Positions 1 to 12,224 of a stretch of DNA of 64,000 nucleotides are shown here, one piece after another. This DNA comes from Strigops habroptila (Eukaryota; Chordata; Aves; Psittaciformes; Psittacidae): the NCBI RefSeq assembly GCF_004027225.2, contig NC_044278.2, positions 99,998,743 to 100,062,742 of the forward strand, given 5' to 3'. The first letter of the stretch is position 1. Each line of letters begins with the position of its first letter. The notes below the pieces were generated by a model. It saw nothing but the letters and a program-made list of their open reading frames with translations. It ran no database searches and was not told where the DNA came from. The translations under genes and the position numbers were made by a program.

Positions 1-2616
1 TGGGGACAGGTGATCAGTCAACAGAAAGTTTGTGGGTCAGGGTCAAAGGGAGAACAGCGATGGGGGACATTACTGTGGGGATCTGCTACAGACTGGCTGA
101 TCAGGAGGACTCTGGATGAAGTGCTCTATAGACAGATAGGAGCAGTCTCACGCTCACAGGCCCTCGTCCTCATGGGGGACTTCAACCATCCTGATATCTG
201 TTGGAGGAACGGTACGGCCCGGCACAAGCAATCCAGGAGGTTCCTTGATTGTATGGAAGACAACTTCCTCTTTCAAGCAATAGAGGAGCTGATGAGGAGA
301 GGTGCCATGCTGGATCTTGTGCTCACCAACAGGGAGGGACTGATTGGAAATGTGATGCTCCAGGGCAGCCTTGGCTGTAGTGATCCTGAGATGGTCAAGT
401 TCGAGATCCTCAGGGCAGTGAGAAGAGCACACAGCAAGGTCACTGCCCCGGACTTCCAGAGAGCAGACTTTGGCCTCTTCAGCAACCTGCTTAGTAAGGT
501 TTCATGGGATATAGTCCTAGAGGGCAGGGGGGCCCAAGACTGCTGGTTGATATTCAAGGATCCCCTGCTACAAGCTCAGGGGTGTTGCATCCCAACTAGA
601 AGAAAATGTGGCAGGAGGGCCAGGAGACCTCCATGGATAGATAAGGAGCTGCTGAGGAAACTTAGAGGGGGAAAAATAAAGCTTATAAAAGGTGGAAGGG
701 AGGACAGGCGGCCTGGGAAGAATGCAGGGATATTGTCCGGGAAGCTAGGGACCAGGTCAGGAAAGCTAGAATTAAATCTGGCAAGGGATATGAAAGATGA
801 CAGGAAAGGATTCTATAGATACGTAGCAAATAAAAGAGAGACTAGGGACAACATGGGCCCTCTCCAGAAGCTATCAGGAGAACTGGCTACCTGGATTTGG
901 AGAAAGCTGAGGTTCTTCATGACTTCTTTGCCTCAGTCTTCACTGGCAAATGCTCTGACCATGCCGCTCAAGTCTTGGAAGGCAGATGCAGGGACTGTGA
1001 GAATGAAGACCTTAGGCCCACTGTAGGAGAGGATCAGGTTCGAGATCATCTTAAGAACCTGAACATGCACAAGTCCATGGGACCTGATGAAATCCATCCG
1101 CAGGTCCTGAAGGAGCTGGCGAATGAAGTTGCTGAGCCACTGTCCATCATATTTGAAAAATCATGGCAGTCAGGTGAAGTTCCCAATGACTGGAAAAAGG
1201 GTGATATAACCTCCATTTTCAAGAAGGGGAAAACGGAAGACCCAGGGGACTACAGACCAGTCAGCCTCACCTCTGTGCCTGGCAAAATCTTGGAGCACAT
1301 TCTGCTGAAAGCATGCTAAGGCACATGAAAAACAAGGAGGTGGTTGGTGACAGCCGACATGGCTTCACCAAGGGCATATGCTGTTTGACCAATTTGGTGG
1401 CCTTCTATGATGGGGCTACGGAACTAATGGATGGGGCAAAGCAGTTGACGTCATCTACCTGGACTTGTGCAAAGTGTTTGACACGGTCCCACACAACATC
1501 CTTGTCTCTAAACTGGAGAGACATCAATTTGATAGATGGACCACTCTGTGGATAAAAAACTGGCTCTATGGCTGCACTCAAAGAGTTGTGGTAAATGGCT
1601 CGATGTCCAGTTGGAAACCTGTAACGAGTGGTGTCCCTCAGGGGTCGGTGTTGGGACCGGTCCTGTTCAACATCTTTGTCGGCGACATGGACAGTGGGAT
1701 TGAGTGCGCCCTCAGCAAGTTTGCCGACGACACCAAGTTGTGTGGTTCGGTTGATACACTGGAAGGAAGGGATGCCATCCAGAGGGACCTGGACACGCTT
1801 GCGAAGTGGGCCAATGCCTACCTCATGAAGTTCAACCAAGCCAAGTGTAAGGTCCTACACCTGGGTCAGGGCAATCCCAGGCACAGCTACAGGTTGGGCA
1901 GAGAAGAGATTCAGAGCAGCCCTGTAGAGAAGGACTTGATGGTGTTGGTTGATGAGAAACTTAACATGAGCAGGCTGAAGTGTGCGCCTGAAGCCCAGAA
2001 AGCCAACCGTATCCTGGGCTGCATCAAAAGAAGCGTGACCAGCAGGTCGAAGGAGGTGACCCTGCCCCTGTACTCTGCTCTTGTGAGACTTCACTTGGAG
2101 TATTGTGTACAGTTCTGGTGTCCTCAACATAAAAAGGACATGGAGCTGTTGGAGCAAGTCCAGAGGAGGGCCACGAGGATGATCAGGGGGCTGGTGCACC
2201 TCCCATATGAAGACAGGCTGAGAAAGTTGGGGCCGTTCAGCCTGGAGAAGAGCAGGCTGCGTGGAGACCTCATAGCAGCCTTCCAGTATCTGAAGGGGGC
2301 CTACAGGGATGCTGGGGAGGCACTCTTCCTTAGGGACTGTAGTGATAGGACAAGGGGTAATGGGTTCAAACTTAAACAGGGGAAGTTTAGGTTAGATATA
2401 AGGAAGAAGTTCTTTACAGTGAGGGTGGTGAGGCACTGGGATGGGTTGCACAAGGAAGTTGTGAATGCTCCATCCCTGGCGGTGTTCAAGGCCAGGTTGG
2501 ACAGAGCCTTGGGCGACGTGATTTAGTGCGAGGTGCCCCTGCCCATGGCAGGGGGGTTGGAACTAGATGATCTTAAGGTCCTTTCCAACCCTTACTATTC
2601 TATGATTCTATGAATA
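1..2616 (+). mobile_element. CR1 LINE, long ORF2 copy cut by the window edge, disabled
   Basis: The sequence runs parallel to the near full-length CR1 at 50256-52880 over its whole length and ends in the CR1 tail ATTCTATGATTCTATGAA. It starts within the endonuclease domain and continues left of the window. Recognisable parts are [10 protein letters not shown] (about 176-205), [14 protein letters not shown] (about 1077-1120), [14 protein letters not shown] (about 1630-1670), FADDTKL (about 1720-1740) and the C-terminal FTVRVVRHW (about 2413-2440). Several small deletions break the frame: a 2-bp loss near 117, an 11-bp loss near 770, single-base losses near 890 and 1305, and one near 1430 just before the reverse-transcriptase motif YLD. 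It is therefore dead. It shares the lesion near 1430 with the copy at 18387-19857. Confidence 0.95.
1465..2526 (+). pseudogene. CR1 ORF2 remnant, reverse transcriptase palm to C-terminus
   Basis: This is a 353-codon open stretch inside the CR1 copy. It covers RT from just past motif A (CKVFDTVPH) through [10 protein letters not shown] and FADDTKL to the C-terminal domain ending in a TAG at 2524-2526. The motif A aspartate (YLD) lies in another frame upstream because of the frameshift near 1430, so no intact polymerase can be read from this locus. The family role is target-primed reverse transcription. Confidence 0.9.
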
Positions 2617-5600
2617 GCACATTTGTATATTTATGAGGACTACTTTGTGAATTCTCTAATAAATAGAAGACCACTTTTGTGTTTTAGTCTAATTTTTGCA
2701 ACATCACTGAATTGGGTAGAAAAGAAGGAAGAACACTTTCTAGGTTTTATGCCAGTGTAAGATTACTTTATATCTCTGCTAATGTGCCTGAGAGATTTTA
2801 GCCCTTCTGTGTGGCAGAAAGCCACAGTGAGAAGATTCACTGTGGTGAAGGTATGAAAGTGTCTTTATGCGTTAGTGGGGACGCGCACATGCAAAGACAG
2901 TGTCTTCTGGCAGAGGAATGTTGTGCCATACCCACTGCAGCCATCTGACCCTGTTTCATCTCACTTTCAGCTGAAGTTTTTTGGCATGGCAGAGGTAAAA
3001 AGTCTTCCGGAATCAGCAGGTGTCAGATGAAATTGTGTTAGAAAGAAATTAAGATGTTAGAAGAAAAATAGAATGTGAACTCATTTTATGACATTAACTA
3101 TAGCAGTAAGCGAGGAAGCAAATAGGTGACATAGGGACCATGAGAACGACAGCTTCTACCACCAAAGCATGTCCGTCTTATGGACCATGGCTGGCTGAAC
3201 TTGATCAAACTGGGCTAGATGCAGAGAGTGAAGAGTTAACAGATGATGACATGGAGTTTAGCCATTTGAAGGGGAGGAATTATGAGATGAAATGAGATGA
3301 AGACATTGACCATTCTTCAGGCCATAGCTGGAGAGTCTCACTCTTTCTGGGCTGCCTAGAGATTTTAAAAGCTGACTTACCACTTAGAGGCCAGGTCCCT
3401 TACACAGCTTTAAAAAATGCAAACGGATTTATTTCTTCCAACTGTGATGCAGAAAACAGAGCTCTGACTTCCCACAGTTCCCTCCCCTCCATTTTATCCT
3501 GCACTTCATCCTCCTTGATATCTCATTTCACCTCCACGCCCCACCACTTCTCCACATCAGCAGCCAGAACTCCTCTACTACAGAGAGAAAAATCATAAAT
3601 TTTGCATGGCTTCCAGATCTCTCACACATCAAGGCTTCCGCAGACTGGAATACAGTCAGCTTCTTGGCTGAGGGACACAGGGCCCTCACCATCAGAATTG
3701 AAGGGACACCCTGAGCCAAGCCCAGGCTTCTGCTGAAAAATCCCATAAACTCAGTAAGAAAAACATGCTCTTTACCTTAGGCTAGCCTCAGTCACGTGTC
3801 AGAGGGCAGAATTCTGCTGCAATATTTGCAGTCCCATGTCTCCGTCTTTGGTGACCTTGCATTTAATTTTGACTGCTCTCATTATGTTGTTTTAACACTT
3901 TGGCAAGGAGACAAGAACACTCTGCAAATCCATCTTGTCCTGATACACACAGCACACAGAAGGTCAGATGCACAGCTCATGTCAGTCAGTAACAGTCACC
4001 AACAAAGTTATTTCAGTTTAAGATTTGACCTGTAGCATTTTGGCTGATATCTTTTACTCTATCCATATCCTGGAAATAACTACTGCTCACTGAACAGTTT
4101 TAAAACATCTATAAACCTGAGGAGGGTAGCAACTGCAGTGATGGCTTCAATAAAAATATGTTCAGTGCCAGAGTATGAATCCAGTCATGCTGGTATAAAG
4201 CCAGAGTAATTCTGTTGATGTCATTGGAGTTACATTGGCATTATGTTATCAGGACACAGATGAAACCTTAGTTCACAAGTGGCTCCATATTGCTTTGAAA
4301 TTTTTATGGATTCCCTTTTGTCTCACCCGTTCTCTTTATATCATGTATGTTTGGTTTGGCTTAAGAAAATAATTAAGGATTTATCCACAGCCCATCCTTT
4401 TTTTTTTTTTTTCCTTGTCTGAAATCAGTTGTAGAGGGTTTTGTTTTGTTCTGAAAACAAAAAACAGCAAACAAGCTGACATTCTTTTTATTTCCCCTAT
4501 TTTTTGAGCTAGCAGCCAAGAGCTCCATTCTTTGAATTTCTGAAGGTTTTTTAAAAATTTATTTTTTTTAAGCTGAAAGGTATTGCAAAGTGAACATCAT
4601 TTTGTCTGTTTTCATCTCAGCAAGAAGAACCTGGGGGCTGTGCAAGCTCCTATTTGCAGAGAGGTTAAATTCAGGAGGCCTGCAAGACTGGGGCTTGCAA
4701 CTCCTATAGCTGTCAGAAGTAATTCTGGCCAGAGACATTGCAGCTTTGTACTCAGCATAATTAAAGCAACCACTTGGAATTCTTTCTATGTAAAGAACAA
4801 AACAATAGGCATTGAGATTATTATTGAAAGCAGCTGCAGGAGAGGAAGTCCTGCAGCTAGGAGCTAGTTAGTAAATCCTGCTCAGGACATTTTAGTACTG
4901 CAGTTCAAATTCTCGTAATCCTTTCTGTGAGGCTGGAAGCCATTTTGCACTGTCTTTCACCTTTTCTGTCCCATTCTTCCTTCAATTGTTAAATCTGTGA
5001 AACCAACTTTTATAAATATTGGGGGCCCCACTATGCTCCCAATATTCAGTGCCATTGTGATCCCACAGCTATCTGTAAGAATATAACAGGTGGTATACAC
5101 CACCCTTGTAAATTTGATGAACTGAGCATTGTAAAACCAGCTAGGGGAGGCTATAGCTGGAATTCATTGTGGAAGCTCATGCCAACTTCAGTGAGGTGGG
5201 ATGTATGTTTTTAAGTGGGCTGTAGTTGTTTGCAATGAAATTCTTTCTCCTTAGCTGGGCGGCACACCAACCAGACCTTCATGTTGCTTGCTGTGAGGTG
5301 GGGAGTGCAATGAGAAGAGAGGAGTGGGTTAGGCAACTCAAAAGTTGTTTAGTGTCAAATTTAGTGTCAATGAGGAAATGTGGATTCCCCTACAGACCTT
5401 CACGTGGCAATATGTGGCAATAATACTCCACTGCTTGATATGCTTCTCCAGTGGCCACCTCGATTCTGCTTAAATCCAGTATTTGACTGTTTGAGTGGAA
5501 AGGATGGGGAGCCAGAAGGAAATATGAGGTGTCTCCATCTCCCTGGGATCCTTACTGCAGAACCTCCTTCTGAGGAGACTTTATAGCAATATAAAATGTC

Positions 5601-6179
5601 GGTTCCCAACTTCCACAGAGCAGTTACACCTCTTCTCAGAGCACTTCATCAAAAAGTTGATGGGTCTTCTCAGCGTCTATGCTCTGGAGTCACTCCTAAT
5701 GACAAGGTAAAAGGATATCCTGGGTGAAAACACCATGCGTTTTGAAATTTTGGCTGTGTCTGTACTGCTAATTAAAAGGTGAGGGACTGATTCCCTGGCC
5801 CAATGTCCAGTACTGGCTGGTTTGTGCCCCCTCTGTTATGGGCCCCTCTTTATAGCAGGTAAGACTTAGTGAAAACAAGTTAGAGTACTGAAACACAGAG
5901 CCGGAGAGTGAAAAAATAGCTATACAGTATGGGTGTACCTGAAAGTCTTGTCTGTTGTACTGAAGAGATCAAGTGAGTAGGTCATGACCTGTAGGCCAAG
6001 TGGCATGGTCTCACTTGCATCCATGCTGCTTCAGGCCAAGATTCTTTTGGAGTAGGTTGGCCACATCCACACTGCATAGCACCTGGTTTTAGCTGTTTTC
6101 TGATTCCTGGGTGATGCTTCTATGACCACACACTGTGATGCTACTGCTGTGTGTGTTTTCACTTCAGAGGGGGATCTTA
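2617..6179. other. Intergenic, no gene seen
   Basis: This is AT-rich non-coding sequence with no convincing gene and no recognised young repeat. It contains a T-run at about 4399-4412 and an inverted repeat at 5015-5046. Open frames are short and unlike known proteins. Confidence 0.6.
5015..5046. repeat. Inverted repeat, 12-bp arms, 8-bp loop
   Basis: The arms are AATATTGGGGGC (5015-5026) and GCTCCCAATATT (5035-5046), around the loop CCCACTAT. One position mismatches in DNA and would be a G-U wobble in plus-strand RNA. No flanking gene explains it. Confidence 0.7.
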
Positions 6180-6466
6180 TTCATGCATATAAATACAAGA
6201 TGGGAGAGTGTAAAGAAGACAGAGCCAGACTTTTCTCAAAAAAACTGCTTGAGAATAAGAAAAATCTTTTTACTGTAAGGGCAATTGAAGGCAAGAGGAG
6301 GTTGTCCATGGAGGTTGTGGAATCTCCATCTTTGGAGATATTCAAAACCTGCCTAGCCACAGTCCTGGGCAACCAGCACCAGCTGACTCTGCTCTGAGCA
6401 GTGGATTGGACTAGACAAACTCCAGAGGTGCCTTCAAACCTCAAAAGTGCTGTGGTTCTGTGGTTA
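6180..6466 (+). mobile_element. Old CR1 3' fragment, internally deleted
   Basis: Translation gives GECKEDRARLFS, then KNLFTVRA and [15 protein letters not shown], the C-terminal part of a CR1 ORF2. A segment is missing between the first two blocks. It is followed by the 3' UTR-like text TGGACTAGACAAACTCCAGAGG and a TTCTGTGGTT tail. This tail type differs from the ATTCTATG tail of the younger copies, so it belongs to another, older subfamily. The 5' limit is approximate. Confidence 0.85.
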
Positions 6467-6511
6467 TGAGAGTGCCCACCACCGCTTCAGGAGAGTGATT
6501 TTTGAGCATCC

Positions 6512-6589
6512 GTAGAATCATATATCATAGACTGGTTTGGGTTGGAAAGGACTTTAAGATGATCTAGTTCCAACCTCCCTGCCATGGGT
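6512..6589 (-). mobile_element. CR1 3' end, minus strand, very short
   Basis: This is the reverse complement of the CR1 3' UTR: degraded tail AGAATCATATATCATAG, then TTGGAAAGGACTTTAAGATG and CTAGTTCCAACCTCCCTGCC. It is truncated just after GCCATGGG. It lies only about 45 bp from the plus-strand CR1 piece at 6180-6466. Confidence 0.9.
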
Positions 6590-9500
6590 GACTGAGGTTC
6601 AGAATTTGGGGTGGTTTCCAGTCGAAGAGTGACACACCTAATGTTTATGTTCAAAATGTTAAGCAGGCCAAAGAAGGAGGCAGGGATCTGTTTACTGGGG
6701 CTTATATAGGTTTTATCTGCCTGTATCTCATTTCAGATGTGTTGTCTCCTTAGGCTACACCAGATTATGCCACCCCACTTTCTGTTTAGTTGTATTGCGC
6801 TATTTTTAGAGTTCTAACAAATTTGATAGAAATAAAGATAGCAGAGCTATAGCCAGAGAGGCTAGGGCTTGCTAGCCCTGCTTGCGGTGGCAGGATCCTG
6901 TACATCCCATGACTGGGCTGCTGCACAGCTCTCCCCACGCTGCCTCCACTCTCAAACCCATATCTTCTTCAGGGTTTCTAGAGCATCAAAATTTTAGCAC
7001 CTTTTTTTTCTTTTTTTGAGGGGGGCTCCAATCTGTTGGACAACTGGCTTTTTTTTCTTCCGCTTACACAGGTTACATTACTCATCTCTTCACAAACTTT
7101 GTGGATGTTGTTGTTGTATTTACGCATGTAATTTTCCTTTTTCTGGCTCTCTCACTTTCTGCCAGGTAGCCCTTCTGCCACTTCATTTTTTTGGATGCAT
7201 TTTCTGAACTGGATTCTCAGCATGCATTGGGTAAGCATGCATAGTAGCTCAGAAGAAGCAGGGGTAGGGAGGGATGCTGCTGGCAGTTCAGAATGTCTCC
7301 TCCATTTCTAAACGGATGTGATGCTTTAATGACTGCCTGAATTAATGTGAAATCAGATTATTGACTTCTCTTTCAGGACCTGATGATGCTTCCATACCTG
7401 CTTTGATGTTTCATTTTCTCTGTGCTTTTTTTCAGGCTCTGCAGTTAAAAGAAAGTAATAATAGAGGTGGGGAAAGGAGAAGCTTGTTAAAATGGTTAAA
7501 TTGTTAAAAAGCTAAGAAATTAACTCTTACAACGCCAAAACTGCAGCTGTCGGTAACAAAATTAAGTATACCATTCCATTTGGTTAAAATTGTGCATCTT
7601 AATCCAGTTTATTATTCAGATGCCTTGTTTACAATGCTGAAGTTTTAATGAAAACAAATTTATTTTAGCTCCATCCTTTCTGCTCTTTTGTCTTCAGGAG
7701 GGAATATGAGGCAAGGAGCTCCCATTTCCTCTCTCTGGCAAATGTTCCATGGGCTAAGCAGGGAAGGAGTTATGGAGTGGGAGCTTCCCCCTCAACTGAA
7801 TTGGCAGGACTCAACATAATCATTTAAGCATGAACAGGGCTGGTTTTGTCTTCACTTACGTAAATCTATAATACTTAAATCCGTAGTCCTTCACTGCTGA
7901 ATTTCTGCCAGTGGTTTCCAAATACAAACTCTTTATTAAATAAACAGGGATCAGATGACATGCGTTAGGGTGCAGATGACCAGTGCTACTATAGATTGCT
8001 TCTATCTGAAAAACACAGATTTGTAATGGGATGCTGGATGCGTACAAGAAAGGATTACCAGGCACAGATGGCAGTGCTTGTTTATAGCAGTAGAGCAAAG
8101 ATGTAATAGTATTAACAAGTGAAGGGTCTGATTTTGTACATGATGAAAGTGAAACCCATCACATGGAGCTGCAGGAGAGAAAGTCACTGGTACAAGCAAC
8201 TGGCAATTTTTTTCCTGCCTAGTTCATTGTCAGCTACATTAGTGAAGATGCTTGAGCTATTTGCATGTGAACTAGCATTTTAACCCATGTTTTGTCACTG
8301 TCTTGAGCTCAAGCTGGGGAGGAGAAGAAGGAATAAGAGTATAACATCATGTCAGTAGGGAATCTCACAAGTCCATCTGCATTGCCCACACTACCATAAT
8401 CTTGTGTGCCAGGGTCTTCATGAAGGCAAATGTGTTTCATAGAGATTTCTAAGAGCTAGACAGTCTCCCAGTCGCATTCTTCCACAGCAACATCTCCTTT
8501 ACTCCAAAGCAACAGGTGAAAGTATTGAGATGTGATACTTCGGTGATGCCTTAGAAAAAAATTCCCCATGGGAAGATGTACTCATGTCGGATTCCCTATT
8601 AAATAAAAACTAAGCAAGCCTATTTATACCATTTTATAAAATCTATCTTTAGTCAGGAACCTTACTCTAACGACAGGGTCTGTAAGGATGGAAAAGAGCA
8701 GAGTAAGAACTTTCCATGTCCATTAACCCAAACTGGAAAGTGTGGGGATTAAGGTAGTACAAACACACATATTTCCAAGCATATGATTAGGCACTTTGAA
8801 CAGACTATCAGACTTTTCAGACTTAAAACGTGTAAGCAATTTATTCTGACTTGCTTATATCAAGATGGTATGCCTGATGCTCTGCTACAGAAAAATACCT
8901 GGTGACTGGTTAATTCCAGTGCAATGTTATAGCTGCATGTTCAGGTGGTTTCATCTCTTTTTTTTTCTTTTTGCGTGCTACAAGCCATAAATCCTGGTTC
9001 TGGTTTGCACTCATGAAATTATCTGAGTTTTTGCAAAAAGAAGTCTCAAATCCATATTTTTCTCTGAAAATGCCAAAGATAATTGATATTTTTTTAAGGA
9101 ATTTTCATTGCAACTGTCAGCTCACTGAGCTGTGGTCAGTGTGTGTTTTCTTGACTATCTGGTTATTTGCCTTTTTCATAGTTTGCTTTTTTGGTTTGTT
9201 TCTTTCTTGTTAAACAGAAAGTTATATATTGAAAATAATTTCACATGATGTTTGCATCAGTCCCTGAACTGTAAAATGGTGTCATGTAGTGTTTTGCTCA
9301 GCTGACTATCTGCATCTACATCTATAAAATGATTCAGTCTTCAGTGGCCAGACGCTCATCTTATTATTTTCTTCACCTGAAATAACTCTTTAAATAAAAC
9401 ATGGAAAATGAAAATGCGGTTCATTGGTTATTGACTTTTCTTTTTTTAGAAACTGTTATCTTTCTGAATATAATTCAGTTCTTCAAGGTTGAAGTTCTGA

Positions 9501-11757
9501 GTGTAAATATGAGCTCGATTAATGGAAATTGTATGCATAAAATCTTAAGCACAGTGCTGGAAATCTTTCTTCTTTGTTCCCATGTACACTCTCTTCTTAG
9601 AACCTCAGGCTTGTAGGGGAAGGATTTGGCCATAATGCAACTTACAGAAATATATTTTTTCAAGGTCTCTGAAGCAGGGAGAGGGAAGAACTAAGTTACA
9701 AGAACTTCAGTTTAATACTTTCGATTTTATGCTTTCCATTTGTATAATCACGTCAATGTTATAATGGCATAAAGTAGCACTAAAACATTCAATCCAGCAT
9801 AATCCAATTACTATTTCACTCTCTCAGGCATGTCTTACTCTTCAGACAGCTAAAAATCACCAAGTGTGATTTTTATGGTTTCGCTTGTACACTTGGTACC
9901 GTAAGAAAGCTATGTTGTAATATTTGCCTTTGTTTTCCCATGTAGCTGTTACCAAGAGGCTGTCTCAGTGCTGTGGTATGGAAGGAGGTAACAGTTTTAA
10001 AAGGTTATTATGAAGGTTTAAAAGGTTATTACTTTATGAAAGAGGTGCACTCATTATAAACAAGTTTGCCAGTATCTCAAAACAGAATTTGCAGTCTATC
10101 TTCTTCTTTGGGGGAATTTGCTTCTGCCCCCACTTAGGGTGTTACCCTCTGAGCAGCATCAGCATTCCCAGGGATGTGCAAATATTGTCTCCAAAGGAAG
10201 TTTTATTCCTTAAGCCTGCCTTCCAGCTCCATGTCAGGAAGAGCGAGCTGTGATGGTCATGTAAGTTTGGTTTATTACTCATAGCTGTTGCCAGTATGTG
10301 TTTGTAAAAATTCTCCTCAGGTGTTGGAGGAATTGGGCAAGACATGAATTTTGTGTCACAACTGCAGCTGTGGACAGTTCAGCTGCAACTGGCACAGCAG
10401 CACAGCTTCTAGAGGTGACATCTCCACTCTACCAGTAGTTTTTCAAACACTGTGAAGCTCATTTTCTTTCCATGTTAGGACTAGAAGAAGAAGGCTGCTT
10501 TTGTTCTTTTTCAGGCTCTAAACTTCCCTCTTCCTGGATCGCCTGGATATTGTTCCCTCAATGTACTGTGCTTACTTGGAGACTTGTGAGGGGTTCCTGG
10601 GAAAAGATGTGTTGTAGTGCTACACCTCCAAAGGGCTGGGGTCAGCAGACTCTGTCGTTGTGGTCTGAGCTAGTGAACAGGAAGACATCTTCTATCCGTC
10701 TGTGAAGGCAATAAGATCAGGTAGAGGGGAGTCTTATGACAGATTATGGCTGAGTAGGTCAGGGTAGTGCAGCTACTGTAGAAACAAAACAGAAGCCAAG
10801 AACATAGCACTGATGCTTAAGGCAAAGTGGGTTAATATTTATTTTAACACTCAAATATCCAGTGTCTCAAATTCCCTAAACAGGTTTTGCCTCCATTACA
10901 GAAGTACTGGTAACATTATTTTTTTATATCGGGACCAAAATTCAAATCTTGAAGGTCACGAAGGGTGTCATTGTGTACCTCAGGTCTCCAAGGTTCAGCA
11001 CCTACTTTATCCTGAAGGGCCACAAAGCTATCCTGTTGCATCCGACCCTGCTGCTGGGTGCCACTCTAGACCCCAGGACTATGGATCAGGGTCCACATTC
11101 CAGCTTACTATGACGATACTCAGAAAGCACCACCATCTCCCCTCTAGAGTTAGCTTTACCTTCATTTTCCCTTCAAACTACGCTGGGCCTTTCAGGCAGG
11201 CTTCTCTCCCTTCCAGCACTGTCAGCATTAGGAGCAGTATTGGTTATTGCAGTTAGTAAGGCTGCTTTTCAGGGTTCATTTCCCTGATTAGGTGAACATG
11301 TCCCCATGTTAAGTTTTCCAAAAGTTGTGTCTTTTTCTTAGCGAGCACTGTCTCAGTCTCACAAATCCATCCTTCCCCTCTAGTTTTTCCTTTTGGCTTA
11401 TCTTCTGCATATAACCACCTCTCTGACAGCACCTGCAACATGGGGGGGAATTCAGAAAGGCACATATTCACTTTACACTGCGGCTGCCAGGGGCTTTAGG
11501 AAGGTAGAAGAGATGCAACTCTGCTGACTGTCAGCCCTGTAAAAGGGTGAGGATAAGACCAGTAGGATGTGCTCCAGGAACTGGGAGGCTGTGGGAAAGT
11601 TTCACCATGCTGTGGTAATATTGATACAGCATTATGAGGAATCCCTAAATGGCTGATTAACTGTCAAATTGTGATGCTGTGCCTGTGCATGATGGTATTT
11701 GGGAAAAATGCAGCAAGGCCAACTAATTAAAATACTAGCCTGGAGTTTCTCTACACG

Positions 11758-11930
11758 TTGCTGCTTTTTCATCCCCTCTTCTTTTCCTCCTTTTTTTTTT
11801 TTCCTCCTCTTTATAGTTTTCTTCGTTGCCCATCATTTTCCCCTCTTTATTATTTATAAAATTCCCTTTTATCATTTTCTTCCCATCTAGCTACTTTCAT
11901 TTTTCCTTTTCTCCCAGCCCCTCTGTGCCC
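11758..11930. repeat. Polypyrimidine-rich tract
   Basis: This is a long run dominated by C and T on the plus strand, including a T-run near 11791-11803. It is low-complexity sequence that could adopt a triplex. It produces meaningless open frames rich in Phe, Ser and Pro. Confidence 0.7.
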
Positions 11931-12184
11931 CATATTGCATTGCACCTTCTCTTAATCAGTGCTTCCCCAGATCCTGACACCTCATGGGAACCATCATTCA
12001 AGGGCTTTAAGGCAAATTTTACGGCTTTTCCTCTCTTCTTCTCTTACCTGCTTTGCAGGGACTGTTGGTCTGACTGGCAGAGTGCTCCTATTGTGGCTGC
12101 CACTGCTGGTGGAGGAGCAAACTCACTGGAGGTCCCTGAAGGAACCGTATCAAGGTGCAGCTGAATATTTGCAGTGGTTCACAC

Positions 12185-12224
12185 AGGTTAGGCACTTCAC
12201 TTCTGCGAAGGTTAGGCACTTCAC
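12185..12224. repeat. Direct repeat of a 16-bp unit
   Basis: AGGTTAGGCACTTCAC occurs at 12185-12200 and again at 12209-12224, separated by 8 bp. Both copies are exact. Confidence 0.85.
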
